A stretch of DNA of 64,000 bases from Profundibacter sp033851955 (lineage in GTDB: Bacteria; Pseudomonadota; Alphaproteobacteria; Rhodobacterales; Rhodobacteraceae): contig JAWSVK010000013.1 of the NCBI GenBank assembly GCA_033851955.1, positions 1 through 64,000 on the forward strand. The letters run 5' to 3'. The position numbers and the translations under genes were made by a program. This document shows positions 1 through 7,368 of the stretch, piece by piece. Numbering within the stretch: position 1 is the first letter of the stretch; the number at the start of each line of letters is the position of its first letter. Below the pieces are notes generated by a model that was not told where the DNA came from, ran no database searches, and saw only the letters and a list, made by a program, of their open reading frames with translations.

Positions 1-2
1 AG

Positions 3-113
3 TTCGAAGTTGAACTGATTGCGCCAATCGCCATGGAAGACGGCCTGCGCTTTGCGATCCGCGAAGGCGGCCGCACTGTGGGCGCTGGTGTGGTTTCCAA
101 AATCATCGAGTAA
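3..113 (+). CDS. tuf: Elongation factor Tu, C-terminal end (partial)
   Basis: Only the last 36 codons and the TAA stop are inside the window; the gene begins upstream. The reading frame gives FEVELIAPIAMEDGLRFAIR followed by EGGRTVGAGVVSKIIE, the highly conserved end of domain 3 of EF-Tu, the GTPase that delivers aminoacyl-tRNA to the ribosome. A tuf copy directly before rpsJ is the usual str/S10 arrangement in alphaproteobacteria. Whether a second tuf copy exists cannot be seen here. Confidence 0.95.
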   Translation, partial: FEVELIAPIAMEDGLRFAIREGGRTVGAGVVSKIIE

Positions 114-133
114 TCTAACAATACGGGTTCGAT

Positions 134-161
134 GTGGGGCGCAGAATAATCTGCGCTCCAC
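134..161 (+). terminator. 12-bp hairpin between tuf and rpsJ (attenuator or partial terminator)
   Basis: Arms 134-145 and 150-161 pair over 12 bp with one G-U pair; the loop is ATAA. The downstream sequence has only a weak T-run (AACTTT), so it is either an inefficient terminator for tuf or a processing/attenuation hairpin in the tuf-rpsJ leader. It lies about 33 bases before the rpsJ start. In E. coli L4 regulates the S10 operon through the rpsJ leader; whether this hairpin serves such a role is not known. Confidence 0.5.
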
Positions 162-194
162 CTATCAACTTTAATGCCGCGAAAGGCTAATTCA

Positions 195-503
195 ATGCAA
201 AGCCAAACCATTCGCATTCGGCTGAAAGCGTTTGACTATCGGGTTCTGGATTCCAGCACTCAAGAGATCGTCAACACAGCTAAACGGACAGGCGCCACAG
301 TGCGCGGCCCGATTCCGATGCCGAACAAGATTGAAAAATTCACCGTTCTACGTGGTCCACACGTGAACAAGAAATCTCGTGAACAATTTGAAATCCGCAC
401 GCACAAACGCCTGCTGGATATCGTCGACCCAACACCACAAACCGTGGACGCGCTGATGAAGCTCGACCTTGCGGCTGGTGTTGACGTCGAGATCAAAGTT
501 TAG
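195..503 (+). CDS. rpsJ: 30S ribosomal protein S10
   Basis: 102 aa, the normal S10 length. The protein starts MQSQTIRIRLKAFDYRVLD, a hallmark S10 start, and contains GPIPMPNKIEKFTV. An in-frame ATG 21 bases upstream would add MPRKANS, but the GAAAGG ribosome-binding sequence at 181-186 suits the ATG at 195. S10 is part of the 30S head and, as NusE, also takes part in transcription antitermination. First gene of the S10 block, 13 bases before rplC. Confidence 0.97.
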   Translation: MQSQTIRIRLKAFDYRVLDSSTQEIVNTAKRTGATVRGPIPMPNKIEKFTVLRGPHVNKKSREQFEIRTHKRLLDIVDPTPQTVDALMKLDLAAGVDVEIKV

Positions 504-516
504 GAGGGCTGATCAG

Positions 517-1245
517 ATGCGCTCTGGTGTAATTGCAAAAAAGATGGGCATGACCCGTCTTTTCATGGAGGACGGCAAACAGATTCCTGTAACCGTTCTG
601 CAACTCGATAACCTACAGGTCGTTGCGACCCGTACGGTTGAAAAAGATGGCTACACAGCTGTTCAGTTGGGCACAGGCACTGCCAAGGTAAAGCGCGTTT
701 CAAAAGCGATGCGCGGTCACTTTGCAGCGGCTAAAGTTGAGCCAAAACGCAAGATTGCTGAATTTCGGGTTTCCCCCGAAAACCTGATCGAAGTGGGCGA
801 AGAAATTATCGCAGCCCATTACTTCGAAGGCCAATATGTTGACGCCACTGGCATCTCGATTGGTAAAGGTTTCGCTGGTGCGATGAAGCGTCACAACTTT
901 GGTGGTTTGCGCGCGACACACGGTGTTTCGATCTCTCACCGTTCGCACGGCTCTACTGGCCAATGTCAGGACCCTGGCAAAGTGTTCAAAGGCAAGAAAA
1001 TGGCTGGTCATATGGGTGCTGCCCGTATCACTACGCAAAATCTTGAAGTTGTACGCACAGACGCCGACCGTGGCTTGATCATGGTCAAAGGCGCTGTACC
1101 TGGTTCCAAAGGTGGTTGGGTTACATTGAAGGATGCGGTTAAAAAATCGACTCCTGAAAATGTTGTTTTCCCAGCGGCTCTGCGGTCTGCTGTAAAAGAA
1201 GCTGAAGTTGAAGCTCCAGTTGTATCAGAGGGAGATGACGCATGA
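517..1245 (+). CDS. rplC: 50S ribosomal protein L3
   Basis: 242 aa. Begins MRSGVIAKKMGMTRLF and contains the conserved GKGFAGAMKRHNFGG and HRSHGSTGQCQDPGKVFKGK stretches of L3, a primary 23S rRNA binder whose loop reaches the peptidyl transferase centre. A ribosome-binding site AGGAGGG (502-508) fixes the start at 517 rather than at the longer frame that begins inside rpsJ. The stop overlaps the rplD start (ATGA), implying translational coupling. Confidence 0.97.
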   Translation: MRSGVIAKKMGMTRLFMEDGKQIPVTVLQLDNLQVVATRTVEKDGYTAVQLGTGTAKVKRVSKAMRGHFAAAKVEPKRKIAEFRVSPENLIEVGEEIIAAHYFEGQYVDATGISIGKGFAGAMKRHNFGGLRATHGVSISHRSHGSTGQCQDPGKVFKGKKMAGHMGAARITTQNLEVVRTDADRGLIMVKGAVPGSKGGWVTLKDAVKKSTPENVVFPAALRSAVKEAEVEAPVVSEGDDA

Positions 1246-1862
1246 AAATCGACGTGATCAAACTTGATGGCAAGAAGTCTGGCTCTGTAGAACTCGGCGA
1301 CGAGATCTTTGCGCTGGAACCTCGTGCTGACATCCTGCACCGTGTTGTGCGCTGGCAGCGTAACAACGCGCAAGCCGGCACTCACAAGGTGAAGACCCGC
1401 TCTGAAGTAAACTATTCTACCAAGAAGATCTATCGTCAGAAAGGTACCGGCGGCGCTCGTCACGGTGCACGCTCTGCGCCGATCTTCCGCGGTGGTGGCG
1501 TTTATAAAGGCCCAACACCACGCAGCCACGGCCACGAGTTGACGAAGAAATTCCGTAAACTTGGCCTACGTCACGCTCTGTCCGCCAAAATGGGCGCAGG
1601 TGAACTGGTTGTGATCGACACGGCAGACTTGAAAGACGGTAAAACGTCTTACTTGGCCAAAGCGATCAAGGAATTGGGTTGGAAGCGCGCATTGGTTATC
1701 GATGGTGCTGAAGTGAACGAAAATTTCGCAACAGCAGCTCGTAACATTGAAGGCTTGGATATCCTGCCGACAATGGGCGCAAATGTTTATGACATCCTGA
1801 AACGTGACACGCTGGTGTTGACCAAAGCAGGTGTCGAAGCACTGGAGGCTCGACTGAAATGA
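1242..1862 (+). CDS. rplD: 50S ribosomal protein L4
   Basis: 206 aa, normal for L4. Contains YRQKGTGGARHGARSAPIFR, the long exit-tunnel loop of L4, followed by GGGVYKGPTPRSH. L4 lines the nascent-peptide tunnel; in enterobacteria it also represses its own operon, which is not demonstrated here. The gene overlaps rplC by ATGA at the start and rplW by ATGA at the end. Confidence 0.97.
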   Translation: MKIDVIKLDGKKSGSVELGDEIFALEPRADILHRVVRWQRNNAQAGTHKVKTRSEVNYSTKKIYRQKGTGGARHGARSAPIFRGGGVYKGPTPRSHGHELTKKFRKLGLRHALSAKMGAGELVVIDTADLKDGKTSYLAKAIKELGWKRALVIDGAEVNENFATAARNIEGLDILPTMGANVYDILKRDTLVLTKAGVEALEARLK

Positions 1863-2155
1863 GCGCGAAGCCAGAACATTACGACGTGATCCGCAAGCCG
1901 ATCATCACGGAAAAAGCGACAATGGCGTCTGAGAATAACGCCGTGGTTTTTGAAGTGGCGATTGATGCCAACAAACCGCAGATCAAAGAGGCCATTGAGA
2001 GCTTGTTTGGTGTAAAAGTGAAGGCCGTGAACACGTCCATCACCAAAGGTAAGTCCAAGCGGTTCCGCGGCCAACTTGGTCGTCGCAAAGACGTCAAAAA
2101 AGCTTATGTTACTCTCGAAGAGGGAAACACTATCGACGTCTCTACAGGCCTCTGA
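1859..2155 (+). CDS. rplW: 50S ribosomal protein L23
   Basis: 98 aa. The sequence YDVIRKPIITEKATMASENN is the standard start of L23, and VKAVNTSITKGKSKRFRGQL is its conserved loop. L23 sits at the tunnel exit and is the docking site for trigger factor and SRP. Overlaps rplD by 4 bases. Followed by an unusually long 141-base gap before rplB, which contains a hairpin. Confidence 0.97.
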   Translation: MSAKPEHYDVIRKPIITEKATMASENNAVVFEVAIDANKPQIKEAIESLFGVKVKAVNTSITKGKSKRFRGQLGRRKDVKKAYVTLEEGNTIDVSTGL

Positions 2156-2176
2156 TAGTAAGCAACGAATCGAACC

Positions 2177-2214
2177 AGCCCCGCTATTAATTAGTCGGGG
2201 CTGAGTCTATTTTT
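2177..2214 (+). terminator. Hairpin with T-rich tail between rplW and rplB
   Basis: AGCCCCG (2177-2183) pairs with CGGGGCT (2196-2202); the inner bases CTA and TAG add three more pairs around a bulged T. A TATTTTT tail ends at 2214. This looks like a weak intrinsic terminator or attenuator inside the S10 block. I saw no convincing promoter in the rest of the 141-base gap. Confidence 0.5.
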
Positions 2215-2296
2215 AGACGAGCCAAACTATCGGTTCATACTTCAACCGAGGGCCATGTAATTTACTGGGCCTCAAAGCTAACGGAAGACAGAAAGC

Positions 2297-3139
2297 ATGG
2301 CATTAAAGTCGTATAAACCGACGACGCCAGGCCAACGTGGGTTGGTTCTGATCGACCGTTCGGAGCTTTGGAAAGGACGTCCTGTTAAATCCCTGACTGA
2401 GGGATTAAGCAAACATGGCGGCCGGAACAATACCGGACGGATCACGATGCGTCGCAAGGGTGGGGGCGCCAAGCGTCTTTACCGGATCGTTGATTTCAAA
2501 CGTAACAAATTAGATGTTGCCGCAACCGTAGAACGGATCGAGTATGACCCGAACCGGACGGCCTTCATCGCGCTGATCAAATACGAAGATGGCGAACAGA
2601 ACTACATCATTGCACCACAGCGTCTGGCTGTTGGCGACAAGGTGATCGCATCAGCCAAGGCTGACGTGAAACCTGGTAATGCGATGCCGTTCTCTGGTCT
2701 GCCAATCGGTACGATCATCCACAACATCGAACTTAAGCCAGGCAAAGGCGGTCAAATCGCCCGTGCTGCCGGCACTTATGCTCAGTTCGTTGGTCGTGAT
2801 GGTGGCTACGCGCAAATCCGTTTGTCTTCGGGCGAACTGCGCATGGTGCGTCAGGAATGTATGTGTACCGTTGGTGCCGTATCGAACCCTGACAACTCGA
2901 ACCAGAACTTCGGTAAAGCTGGCCGTAACCGCCACAAGGGCATCCGCCCATCTGTGCGTGGTGTTGTTATGAACCCCGTCGATCACCCGCATGGTGGTGG
3001 TGAGGGTCGTACGTCCGGTGGTCGTCACCCGGTTTCGCCTTGGGGCAAACCAACCAAAGGTGCCCGCACCCGTAACAAGAAAAAAGCGTCTAGCCGCCTG
3101 ATTATCCGGTCGCGCCACGCCAAGAAGAAGGGACGTTAG
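2297..3139 (+). CDS. rplB: 50S ribosomal protein L2
   Basis: 280 aa, typical for L2. Starts MALKSYKPTTPGQRGLVLID and carries the C-terminal PVDHPHGGGEGRTSGGRHPV segment with the conserved His close to the peptidyl transferase centre. L2 is needed for subunit joining and peptidyl transfer. Three bases separate it from rpsS. Confidence 0.97.
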   Translation: MALKSYKPTTPGQRGLVLIDRSELWKGRPVKSLTEGLSKHGGRNNTGRITMRRKGGGAKRLYRIVDFKRNKLDVAATVERIEYDPNRTAFIALIKYEDGEQNYIIAPQRLAVGDKVIASAKADVKPGNAMPFSGLPIGTIIHNIELKPGKGGQIARAAGTYAQFVGRDGGYAQIRLSSGELRMVRQECMCTVGAVSNPDNSNQNFGKAGRNRHKGIRPSVRGVVMNPVDHPHGGGEGRTSGGRHPVSPWGKPTKGARTRNKKKASSRLIIRSRHAKKKGR

Positions 3140-3142
3140 AAT

Positions 3143-3421
3143 ATGTCGCGTTCTGTATGGAAAGGCCCGTTCGTCGATTCTTATGTGCTTAAGAAAGCCG
3201 AAGCATCGCGTGAATCCGGTCGCAAAGAAGTTATCAAAATTTGGTCGCGTCGCTCGACGATCTTGCCCCAGTTTGTGGGTTTGACTTTCGGCGTCTACAA
3301 TGGCCGTAAACACATTCCCGTCAACGTATCGGAAGACATGATTGGTCAAAAGTTTGGTGAATATGCGCCAACTCGTACCTATCACGGTCATGCTGCCGAT
3401 AAAAAAGCGAAGCGGAAGTAG
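3143..3421 (+). CDS. rpsS: 30S ribosomal protein S19
   Basis: 92 aa. MSRSVWKGPFVDSYVLKKAE at the start and GQKFGEYAPTRTYHGHAADK near the end are diagnostic for S19, a 30S head protein that contacts S13 and the A-site finger. Sits in normal S10-operon order between rplB and rplV. Confidence 0.97.
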   Translation: MSRSVWKGPFVDSYVLKKAEASRESGRKEVIKIWSRRSTILPQFVGLTFGVYNGRKHIPVNVSEDMIGQKFGEYAPTRTYHGHAADKKAKRK

Positions 3422-3426
3422 AGGTC

Positions 3427-3807
3427 ATGAGTAAGCAAAAAAATGCACGCCGCGTGGCTGACAACGAAGCAATGGCAAAAGTCCGGATGCTTCGCACTTC
3501 GCAGCAAAAGTTGAACCTCGTCGCACAAATGATCCGCGGCAAGAAAGTGGACAAGGCCCTGTCGGACCTTACATTTTCCAAAAAGCGGATTGCCAGCGAC
3601 GTCAAGAAATGTCTTCAATCCGCAATTGCCAACGCTGAAAACAACCACAATTTGGATGTTGATGAGTTGATCGTTGCAGAAGCATGGGTCGGCAAGAACC
3701 TGACACTGAAACGTGGTCGTCCACGTGCTCGTGGTCGGTTTGGCAAGATCTTGAAACCATTTTCAGAGCTGACTATTTTGGTTCGTCAAGTTGAGGAGCA
3801 ATCGTAA
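3427..3807 (+). CDS. rplV: 50S ribosomal protein L22
   Basis: 126 aa. Contains MIRGKKVDKALSDLTFSKKR and the tunnel hairpin segment KRGRPRARGRFGKI, as in L22, which lines the narrow part of the exit tunnel together with L4. Its stop overlaps the rpsC start (TAATG), so the two are probably translationally coupled. Confidence 0.97.
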   Translation: MSKQKNARRVADNEAMAKVRMLRTSQQKLNLVAQMIRGKKVDKALSDLTFSKKRIASDVKKCLQSAIANAENNHNLDVDELIVAEAWVGKNLTLKRGRPRARGRFGKILKPFSELTILVRQVEEQS

Positions 3808-4514
3808 TGGGTCAGAAGGTAAATCCAATTGGTATGCGTCTGCAGATCAACCGTACTTGGGACAGCCGTTGGTATGCGGAATCCAAAGACTTCGGTAATC
3901 TTCTGTTGGAAGATATCAAGATGCGTAAGTTCATCAACGAAGATTGCAAGCAGGCTGGTATCAGCCGTGTGATCATCGAACGTCCGCACAAGAAATGCCG
4001 CGTCACTGTTCACACAGCACGCCCTGGCGTTATTATCGGCAAGAAAGGCGCAGACATCGAAACTCTGCGTAAAAAACTGGCCGCGATGACCGACAGCGAA
4101 TTGCACCTGAACATCGTCGAAGTTCGCAAACCTGAAATGGACGCAGCACTGGTTGCTGAAAACATCGCACAGCAGTTGGAACGTCGTGTTTCATTCCGTC
4201 GTGCCATGAAGCGTACAGTTCAAACCACCATGCGTATGGGTGCCTTGGGCATTCGTGTGAATGTTGCGGGTCGTCTTGGCGGTGCCGAGATTGCGCGGAC
4301 TGAATGGTATCGTGAAGGTCGTGTGCCACTGCACACTTTGCGCGCCGACATCGATTACGCACACGCTGAAGCGATGACTGCCTACGGCATCATCGGGATT
4401 AAGGTCTGGATCTTTAAAGGCGAGATCATGGAGCACGATCCACAAGCGCGTGACCGTAAGCTAGAGCAACTCCAGCAAGGCCCTGCACCTCGTGGTGCTG
4501 GCGGCCGTCGTTAG
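3807..4514 (+). CDS. rpsC: 30S ribosomal protein S3
   Basis: 235 aa. Starts MGQKVNPIGMRLQINRTWDS; the KH domain is visible around RPGVIIGKKGADIETLRKKL. The C-terminal domain contains the RTEWYREGRVPLHTLRADID stretch that belongs to the mRNA entry site of the 30S subunit. Overlaps rplV by one base and precedes rplP by 12 bases. Confidence 0.97.
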   Translation: MGQKVNPIGMRLQINRTWDSRWYAESKDFGNLLLEDIKMRKFINEDCKQAGISRVIIERPHKKCRVTVHTARPGVIIGKKGADIETLRKKLAAMTDSELHLNIVEVRKPEMDAALVAENIAQQLERRVSFRRAMKRTVQTTMRMGALGIRVNVAGRLGGAEIARTEWYREGRVPLHTLRADIDYAHAEAMTAYGIIGIKVWIFKGEIMEHDPQARDRKLEQLQQGPAPRGAGGRR

Positions 4515-4526
4515 GGAGTACGATAG

Positions 4527-4940
4527 ATGCTACAACCAAAACGTTCTAAATTCCGCAAGATGCACAAAGGCCGTATTCGCGGCGAAGCAAAAGGCGGCTC
4601 CACGTTGAACTTTGGCACATATGGCTTGAAAACCATTGAGCCAGAGCGCATCACTGCACGTCAAATCGAAGCGGCTCGCCGTGCGATGACACGTCACATG
4701 AAACGCCAAGGCCGTGTCTGGATCCGCGTATTCCCAGACACCCCTGTTACCTCAAAGCCAACCGAAGTTCGGATGGGTAAAGGTAAAGGGTCTGTCGATT
4801 TTTGGGCCGCCAAGGTTAAACCTGGCCGTGTCTTGTTTGAGATCGATGGTGTGACCGATGCTGTTGCGCGTGAAGCGCTGCGTCTGGCTGCGATGAAACT
4901 GCCGGTGAAAACCCGCACGATCGTCCGCGAAGATTGGTAA
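4527..4940 (+). CDS. rplP: 50S ribosomal protein L16
   Basis: 137 aa, normal for L16. Starts MLQPKRSKFRKMHKGRIRG and contains RVFPDTPVTSKPTEVRMGKG; the Arg corresponding to the hydroxylated residue of E. coli L16 lies in this well-conserved part. In most bacteria rpmC follows directly; here rpmC is 2.5 kb away, after a terminator and three non-ribosomal genes. Confidence 0.97.
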   Translation: MLQPKRSKFRKMHKGRIRGEAKGGSTLNFGTYGLKTIEPERITARQIEAARRAMTRHMKRQGRVWIRVFPDTPVTSKPTEVRMGKGKGSVDFWAAKVKPGRVLFEIDGVTDAVAREALRLAAMKLPVKTRTIVREDW

Positions 4941-4962
4941 ACCGCAACAATCAAAGATTGTA

Positions 4963-5004
4963 GCGGCGCGGTGTAGCGGGTTTCCTTGAAAACCTGCGGG
5001 CCGC
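4963..5004 (+). other. Stem-loop just after rplP
   Basis: An inner stem pairs 4976-4983 with 4990-4997 (8 bp, one G-U, loop CCTTGA) and an outer GCGGC/GCCGC stem pairs 4963-4967 with 5000-5004. It lies between the rplP stop and the strong terminator at 5021. It may be a 3' mRNA-stabilising structure. It resembles a tRNA-Ser anticodon arm superficially but cannot be a full tRNA. Confidence 0.4.
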
Positions 5005-5020
5005 CCACCTAAACTAAAAG

Positions 5021-5050
5021 ACCCCCGTCAGTTTCTGGCGGGGGTTTTTC
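5021..5050 (+). terminator. Strong intrinsic terminator ending the S10 block after rplP
   Basis: ACCCCCGTCA (5021-5030) pairs with TGGCGGGGGT (5036-5045), 10 bp with one G-U, loop GTTTC, followed by TTTTTC. This is the clearest terminator in the first half of the window and implies that the spc genes from rpmC onward need their own promoter. A decayed copy of the sequence starting inside this terminator lies at 6355-6424. Confidence 0.85.
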
Positions 5051-5092
5051 GTTATTTGAATGGAAATTGAAATGCAGTGTCAGGGTAGGGGG
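5025..5092 (+). repeat. Diverged direct repeat, copy A (terminator plus flank)
   Basis: CCGTCAGTTTC, GGGGG, TTTTCGTT, then GAAA and TGTCAG blocks recur in the same order in copy B at 6355-6424. The two copies bracket the antisense RTX gene. The final GGTAGGGGGC of copy A recurs once more at 7284-7293. This looks like an old duplication at the insertion site rather than a mobile element end; no transposase is present. Confidence 0.5.
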
Positions 5093-5149
5093 CCAGTTGC
5101 CAACACCGATAGGGGTTACACTGAAGTGTTTACGCCCAAAGAAACCCTA

Positions 5150-6127
5150 TTAGGTAAGGTTAATCACAAGGTCATCCATCGTTAAGTCGGGCATATCGCC
5201 CAGACCAAGACGAACGGTCGCCGACCCAGAATTTTCATTGCCGCCAAAGACCATCACAAGGGTCGTGGTGTTGTATTCGACACCATTGTAGGTCGCTGAA
5301 ACGTTCTCGAGTGTTGCGGAGGTCATTTCACGATCTTCGGCATCGGTTCCCCGATCTACATCAATGACCAAACTGTCCTCGGTCGGGTCGAAATCAACAA
5401 TATCACCGACGGTGTTTCCAACATTACCGCCGATATCTCCACCGAATCTCCAGGCGTTCACAAGCTCAAGATCTAGTCTGAAAATATCTTGACCTTCGCC
5501 CCCTGTCATAACGACGCCTGAACTGTGAACGTAGTCGCTCTGTAAACCAACCTGTCGCGAAATCACGAGTTCGTCGTCGCCGGCATCGCCCCTCATATAC
5601 GTAGCACCAGAAGGCGTAAGGTAGTCCGAATTTGCGATGAGCATGTCGTTGCCTTCGCCGCCAATTGCTACCCCCCCCCTAGCAACGATCGTAATTGTAT
5701 CATTGCCTTCGCCGCCATGAGCCGCTGAACCTCCTGAGCCCATGATTTCAAGTACGTCGTCGCCCGCCTCCCCGTACAGCTCTCCGCCAATTGTCGATGT
5801 TAGTGTGTCTTCGCCATCACCACCATAAACTGAAACGCCATACAGACCAACAGTGGCCACATCGTCACCACCGCCTAAGTACACTTCATCCGTGGTCGTA
5901 GTATAGATTGGTGGGCCTTCTGACGTTGGTGGGTCTTCTGACGTTAGCGTATCATCGCCTTCGGTGCCAGTGAGCGTGGTTTCACTATCGGACGTTAGTA
6001 AAAGATCGATCCCCTCGGGGGTGGGCGAAACATCTTCATTTTCTGGTGGGGGCGTGTCGTCGTCGCCAAATATATCGCCAAGTACCAAGGTGCCGAGCAA
6101 CCCGCCAATTATTAGTAATCCAAGCAT
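5150..6127 (-). CDS. RTX-type (hemolysin-type) calcium-binding repeat protein
   Basis: 325 aa, antisense to the ribosomal genes. Residues 1-20 are hydrophobic (MLGLLIIGGLLGTLVLG), so it is either a signal anchor or an export signal. Residues 24-75 are Pro/Glu/Ser/Thr rich. At least seven nonapeptide-like calcium-binding repeats follow, such as GTEGDDTL (54-61), GGDGEDTL (102-109), GEAGDDVL (119-126), GGEGNDTI (138-145), GGEGNDML (156-163), GDAGDDEL (180-187) and GGEGQDIF (209-216). The C-terminal 110 residues resemble the tail of small roseobacter RTX proteins with no catalytic domain. RTX proteins usually leave the cell by a type I system, but none is encoded nearby. A TAGGAGAG ribosome-binding site precedes the ATG. 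Exact role unknown; surface or secreted calcium-binding protein is the safest call. Confidence 0.8.
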   Translation of the reverse strand: MLGLLIIGGLLGTLVLGDIFGDDDTPPPENEDVSPTPEGIDLLLTSDSETTLTGTEGDDTLTSEDPPTSEGPPIYTTTTDEVYLGGGDDVATVGLYGVSVYGGDGEDTLTSTIGGELYGEAGDDVLEIMGSGGSAAHGGEGNDTITIVARGGVAIGGEGNDMLIANSDYLTPSGATYMRGDAGDDELVISRQVGLQSDYVHSSGVVMTGGEGQDIFRLDLELVNAWRFGGDIGGNVGNTVGDIVDFDPTEDSLVIDVDRGTDAEDREMTSATLENVSATYNGVEYNTTTLVMVFGGNENSGSATVRLGLGDMPDLTMDDLVINLT

Positions 6128-6354
6128 ACTGATACTCTCCTATAAAACCGTGTAATAAGCCCCCGAATAGCAAAAAAGTATGCAACTTAATTTAGATTCG
6201 CGCAATATTAATTCAATTAAGCGATGGAACGGCCTGTGGCGAAGTGGATTTCAGGGCAATTATAGCACATAGATCAACGGTTAAAGCTATCTTCGACTAG
6301 CACTGCAAAGCTGCCCGTTTGCCCCCATTTGGGCCAAAGGGAAGGTGGTGAAAT

Positions 6355-6424
6355 CCGTCAGTTTCGGGTGGGGGTTTTCGTTGGCATAAACTGAAAATTC
6401 AGAAAGCCCTGTCAGTGTGGGTGG
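6355..6424 (+). repeat. Diverged direct repeat, copy B (eroded terminator)
   Basis: Second copy of the sequence at 5025-5092. The right side GGGTGGGGGTTTTCGTT is kept, but the left terminator arm has changed (AAATCCGTCA instead of ACCCCCGTCA), so the hairpin is lost. It lies directly before the start of the small membrane protein gene at 6425. The preceding 6128-6354 holds the minus-strand leader of the RTX gene and nothing else I recognise. Confidence 0.5.
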
Positions 6425-6820
6425 ATGACACAAGAACGTTCAATACTTCGCATAGACTTACCTCGCCTGATAACCGTGCAGGTTGCTGGATTTGTGCTTT
6501 ATCACCTAAATCAGGAAATAATTTTCAACGCAGCATTTCAACGTGCGACGCTGGGTGAAGTATGGATCGGCAATGCCGTGGCAACATTCGGTAGCTGGAC
6601 ATGGCTTTTTGGCCCCGGAATCATTATTTTGTGGTGGACTTACAAGGGGGCCTGCAATCGACCCTTGGCGCTGGGGCTTGCAGGGCTGACATTCTACTGT
6701 GCCTATTACCTGCAATATCCGGTTCTGACATCGTTATTGTACCAGCTTGGTCAAATTGAGAGATTTCCACTATGGATGATGGACAATGCGCCGCAACTCT
6801 CTGACATATTTGGAATCTAG
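6425..6820 (+). CDS. Small hypothetical membrane protein
   Basis: 131 aa, not recognised. Hydrophobic stretches at about residues 15-35 (LITVQVAGFVLYHLNQEIIF), 57-70 (WTWLFGPGIIILWW) and 80-105 (LALGLAGLTFYCAYYL) suggest two or three membrane segments; aromatic-rich with a short polar tail. The start follows copy B of the duplicated terminator sequence, and only a weak ribosome-binding sequence (GTGGGTGG) precedes it. It has the same direction as the ribosomal genes. A real but poorly conserved accessory gene is the likeliest reading; absence of homologues elsewhere would make it doubtful. Confidence 0.5.
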   Translation: MTQERSILRIDLPRLITVQVAGFVLYHLNQEIIFNAAFQRATLGEVWIGNAVATFGSWTWLFGPGIIILWWTYKGACNRPLALGLAGLTFYCAYYLQYPVLTSLLYQLGQIERFPLWMMDNAPQLSDIFGI

Positions 6821-6878
6821 TCGATGTCTAAATCAACTGGGTAACGTCCGAAAAGTGAAGCTGCGCTATAGCTGACAC

Positions 6879-7205
6879 CTATCGAAAAACTAATTGTTCC
6901 GCTGGTTTTTGCGGTAAAGGGCATGCTTCCGGAGCTATAAAAGGCCTCAGTATGGTTGGATGTCCATCATGAGAGCGAATCTTGATTCCATAGTCAGCAC
7001 CTTCTCCGGCATCTTTATGTGCTGACCATGAAATGGTGTAAGAAAAGCCGCGTTCTACATCAACATCCATGGTTGTGTAGTTATAATTTCCACCTTCGCC
7101 TGCATCGATTGTTTCAGATGACTTTTTCTGTAATGGAACTTTACCGTTACGCACAGATGCGGCGATTGCTTGAGCTAATGATTTGGCTCTGACTTCGTAT
7201 TTCAT
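6879..7205 (-). CDS. Small hypothetical protein, antisense in the S10/spc gap
   Basis: 108 aa from the inner ATG at 7205 (MKYEVRAKSLAQAIAASVRN), which has AGCAGG eight bases upstream; a start at 7262 would add 19 residues without a clear ribosome-binding site. No signal peptide or membrane segment. The middle (YNYTTMDVDVERGFSYTISW) alternates polar and aromatic residues as in a small beta-rich domain. Not recognised. The region looks AT-richer than the ribosomal genes around it, in line with later acquisition. Function cannot be given. Confidence 0.5.
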   Translation of the reverse strand: MKYEVRAKSLAQAIAASVRNGKVPLQKKSSETIDAGEGGNYNYTTMDVDVERGFSYTISWSAHKDAGEGADYGIKIRSHDGHPTILRPFIAPEACPLPQKPAEQLVFR

Positions 7206-7340
7206 GACATACCTGCTTTTGGTTAGTTTGCGGTCTGGAATTTGGGGCCAAAACTGTAACAATTGGCTAAAGGGGCGTTCGGAGGTAGGGGGCAGCTAAC
7301 GCAACGCTTTGCCGAATGACTGCCTAAACAAAATGGGCAC

Positions 7341-7368
7341 TTGCCTTAAGGCCCATAGGGGTTTAATG
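7341..7368 (+). promoter_or_regulatory. Candidate promoter for the spc block (rpmC onward)
   Basis: TTGCCT, a 16-base spacer and TTAATG lie about 85 bases before rpmC. A promoter is needed somewhere here because a terminator and two antisense genes separate rpmC from the S10 block. The match to the alphaproteobacterial consensus is modest, so this particular site is only a suggestion. Confidence 0.25.

Noticed and set aside
2651..3391. Long minus-strand open frame opposite rplB-rpsS
   Set aside because: It mirrors the codon structure of two certain ribosomal genes, has low-complexity Thr/Arg-rich protein sequence and no recognisable domain or ribosome-binding site.
4963..5004. Possible tRNA-Ser(UGA) fragment with the sequence CCTTGAAAACC
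   Set aside because: Only an anticodon-arm-like hairpin exists; no acceptor, D- or T-arm (no GTTCGAATC) surrounds it, so it is treated as a plain stem-loop.
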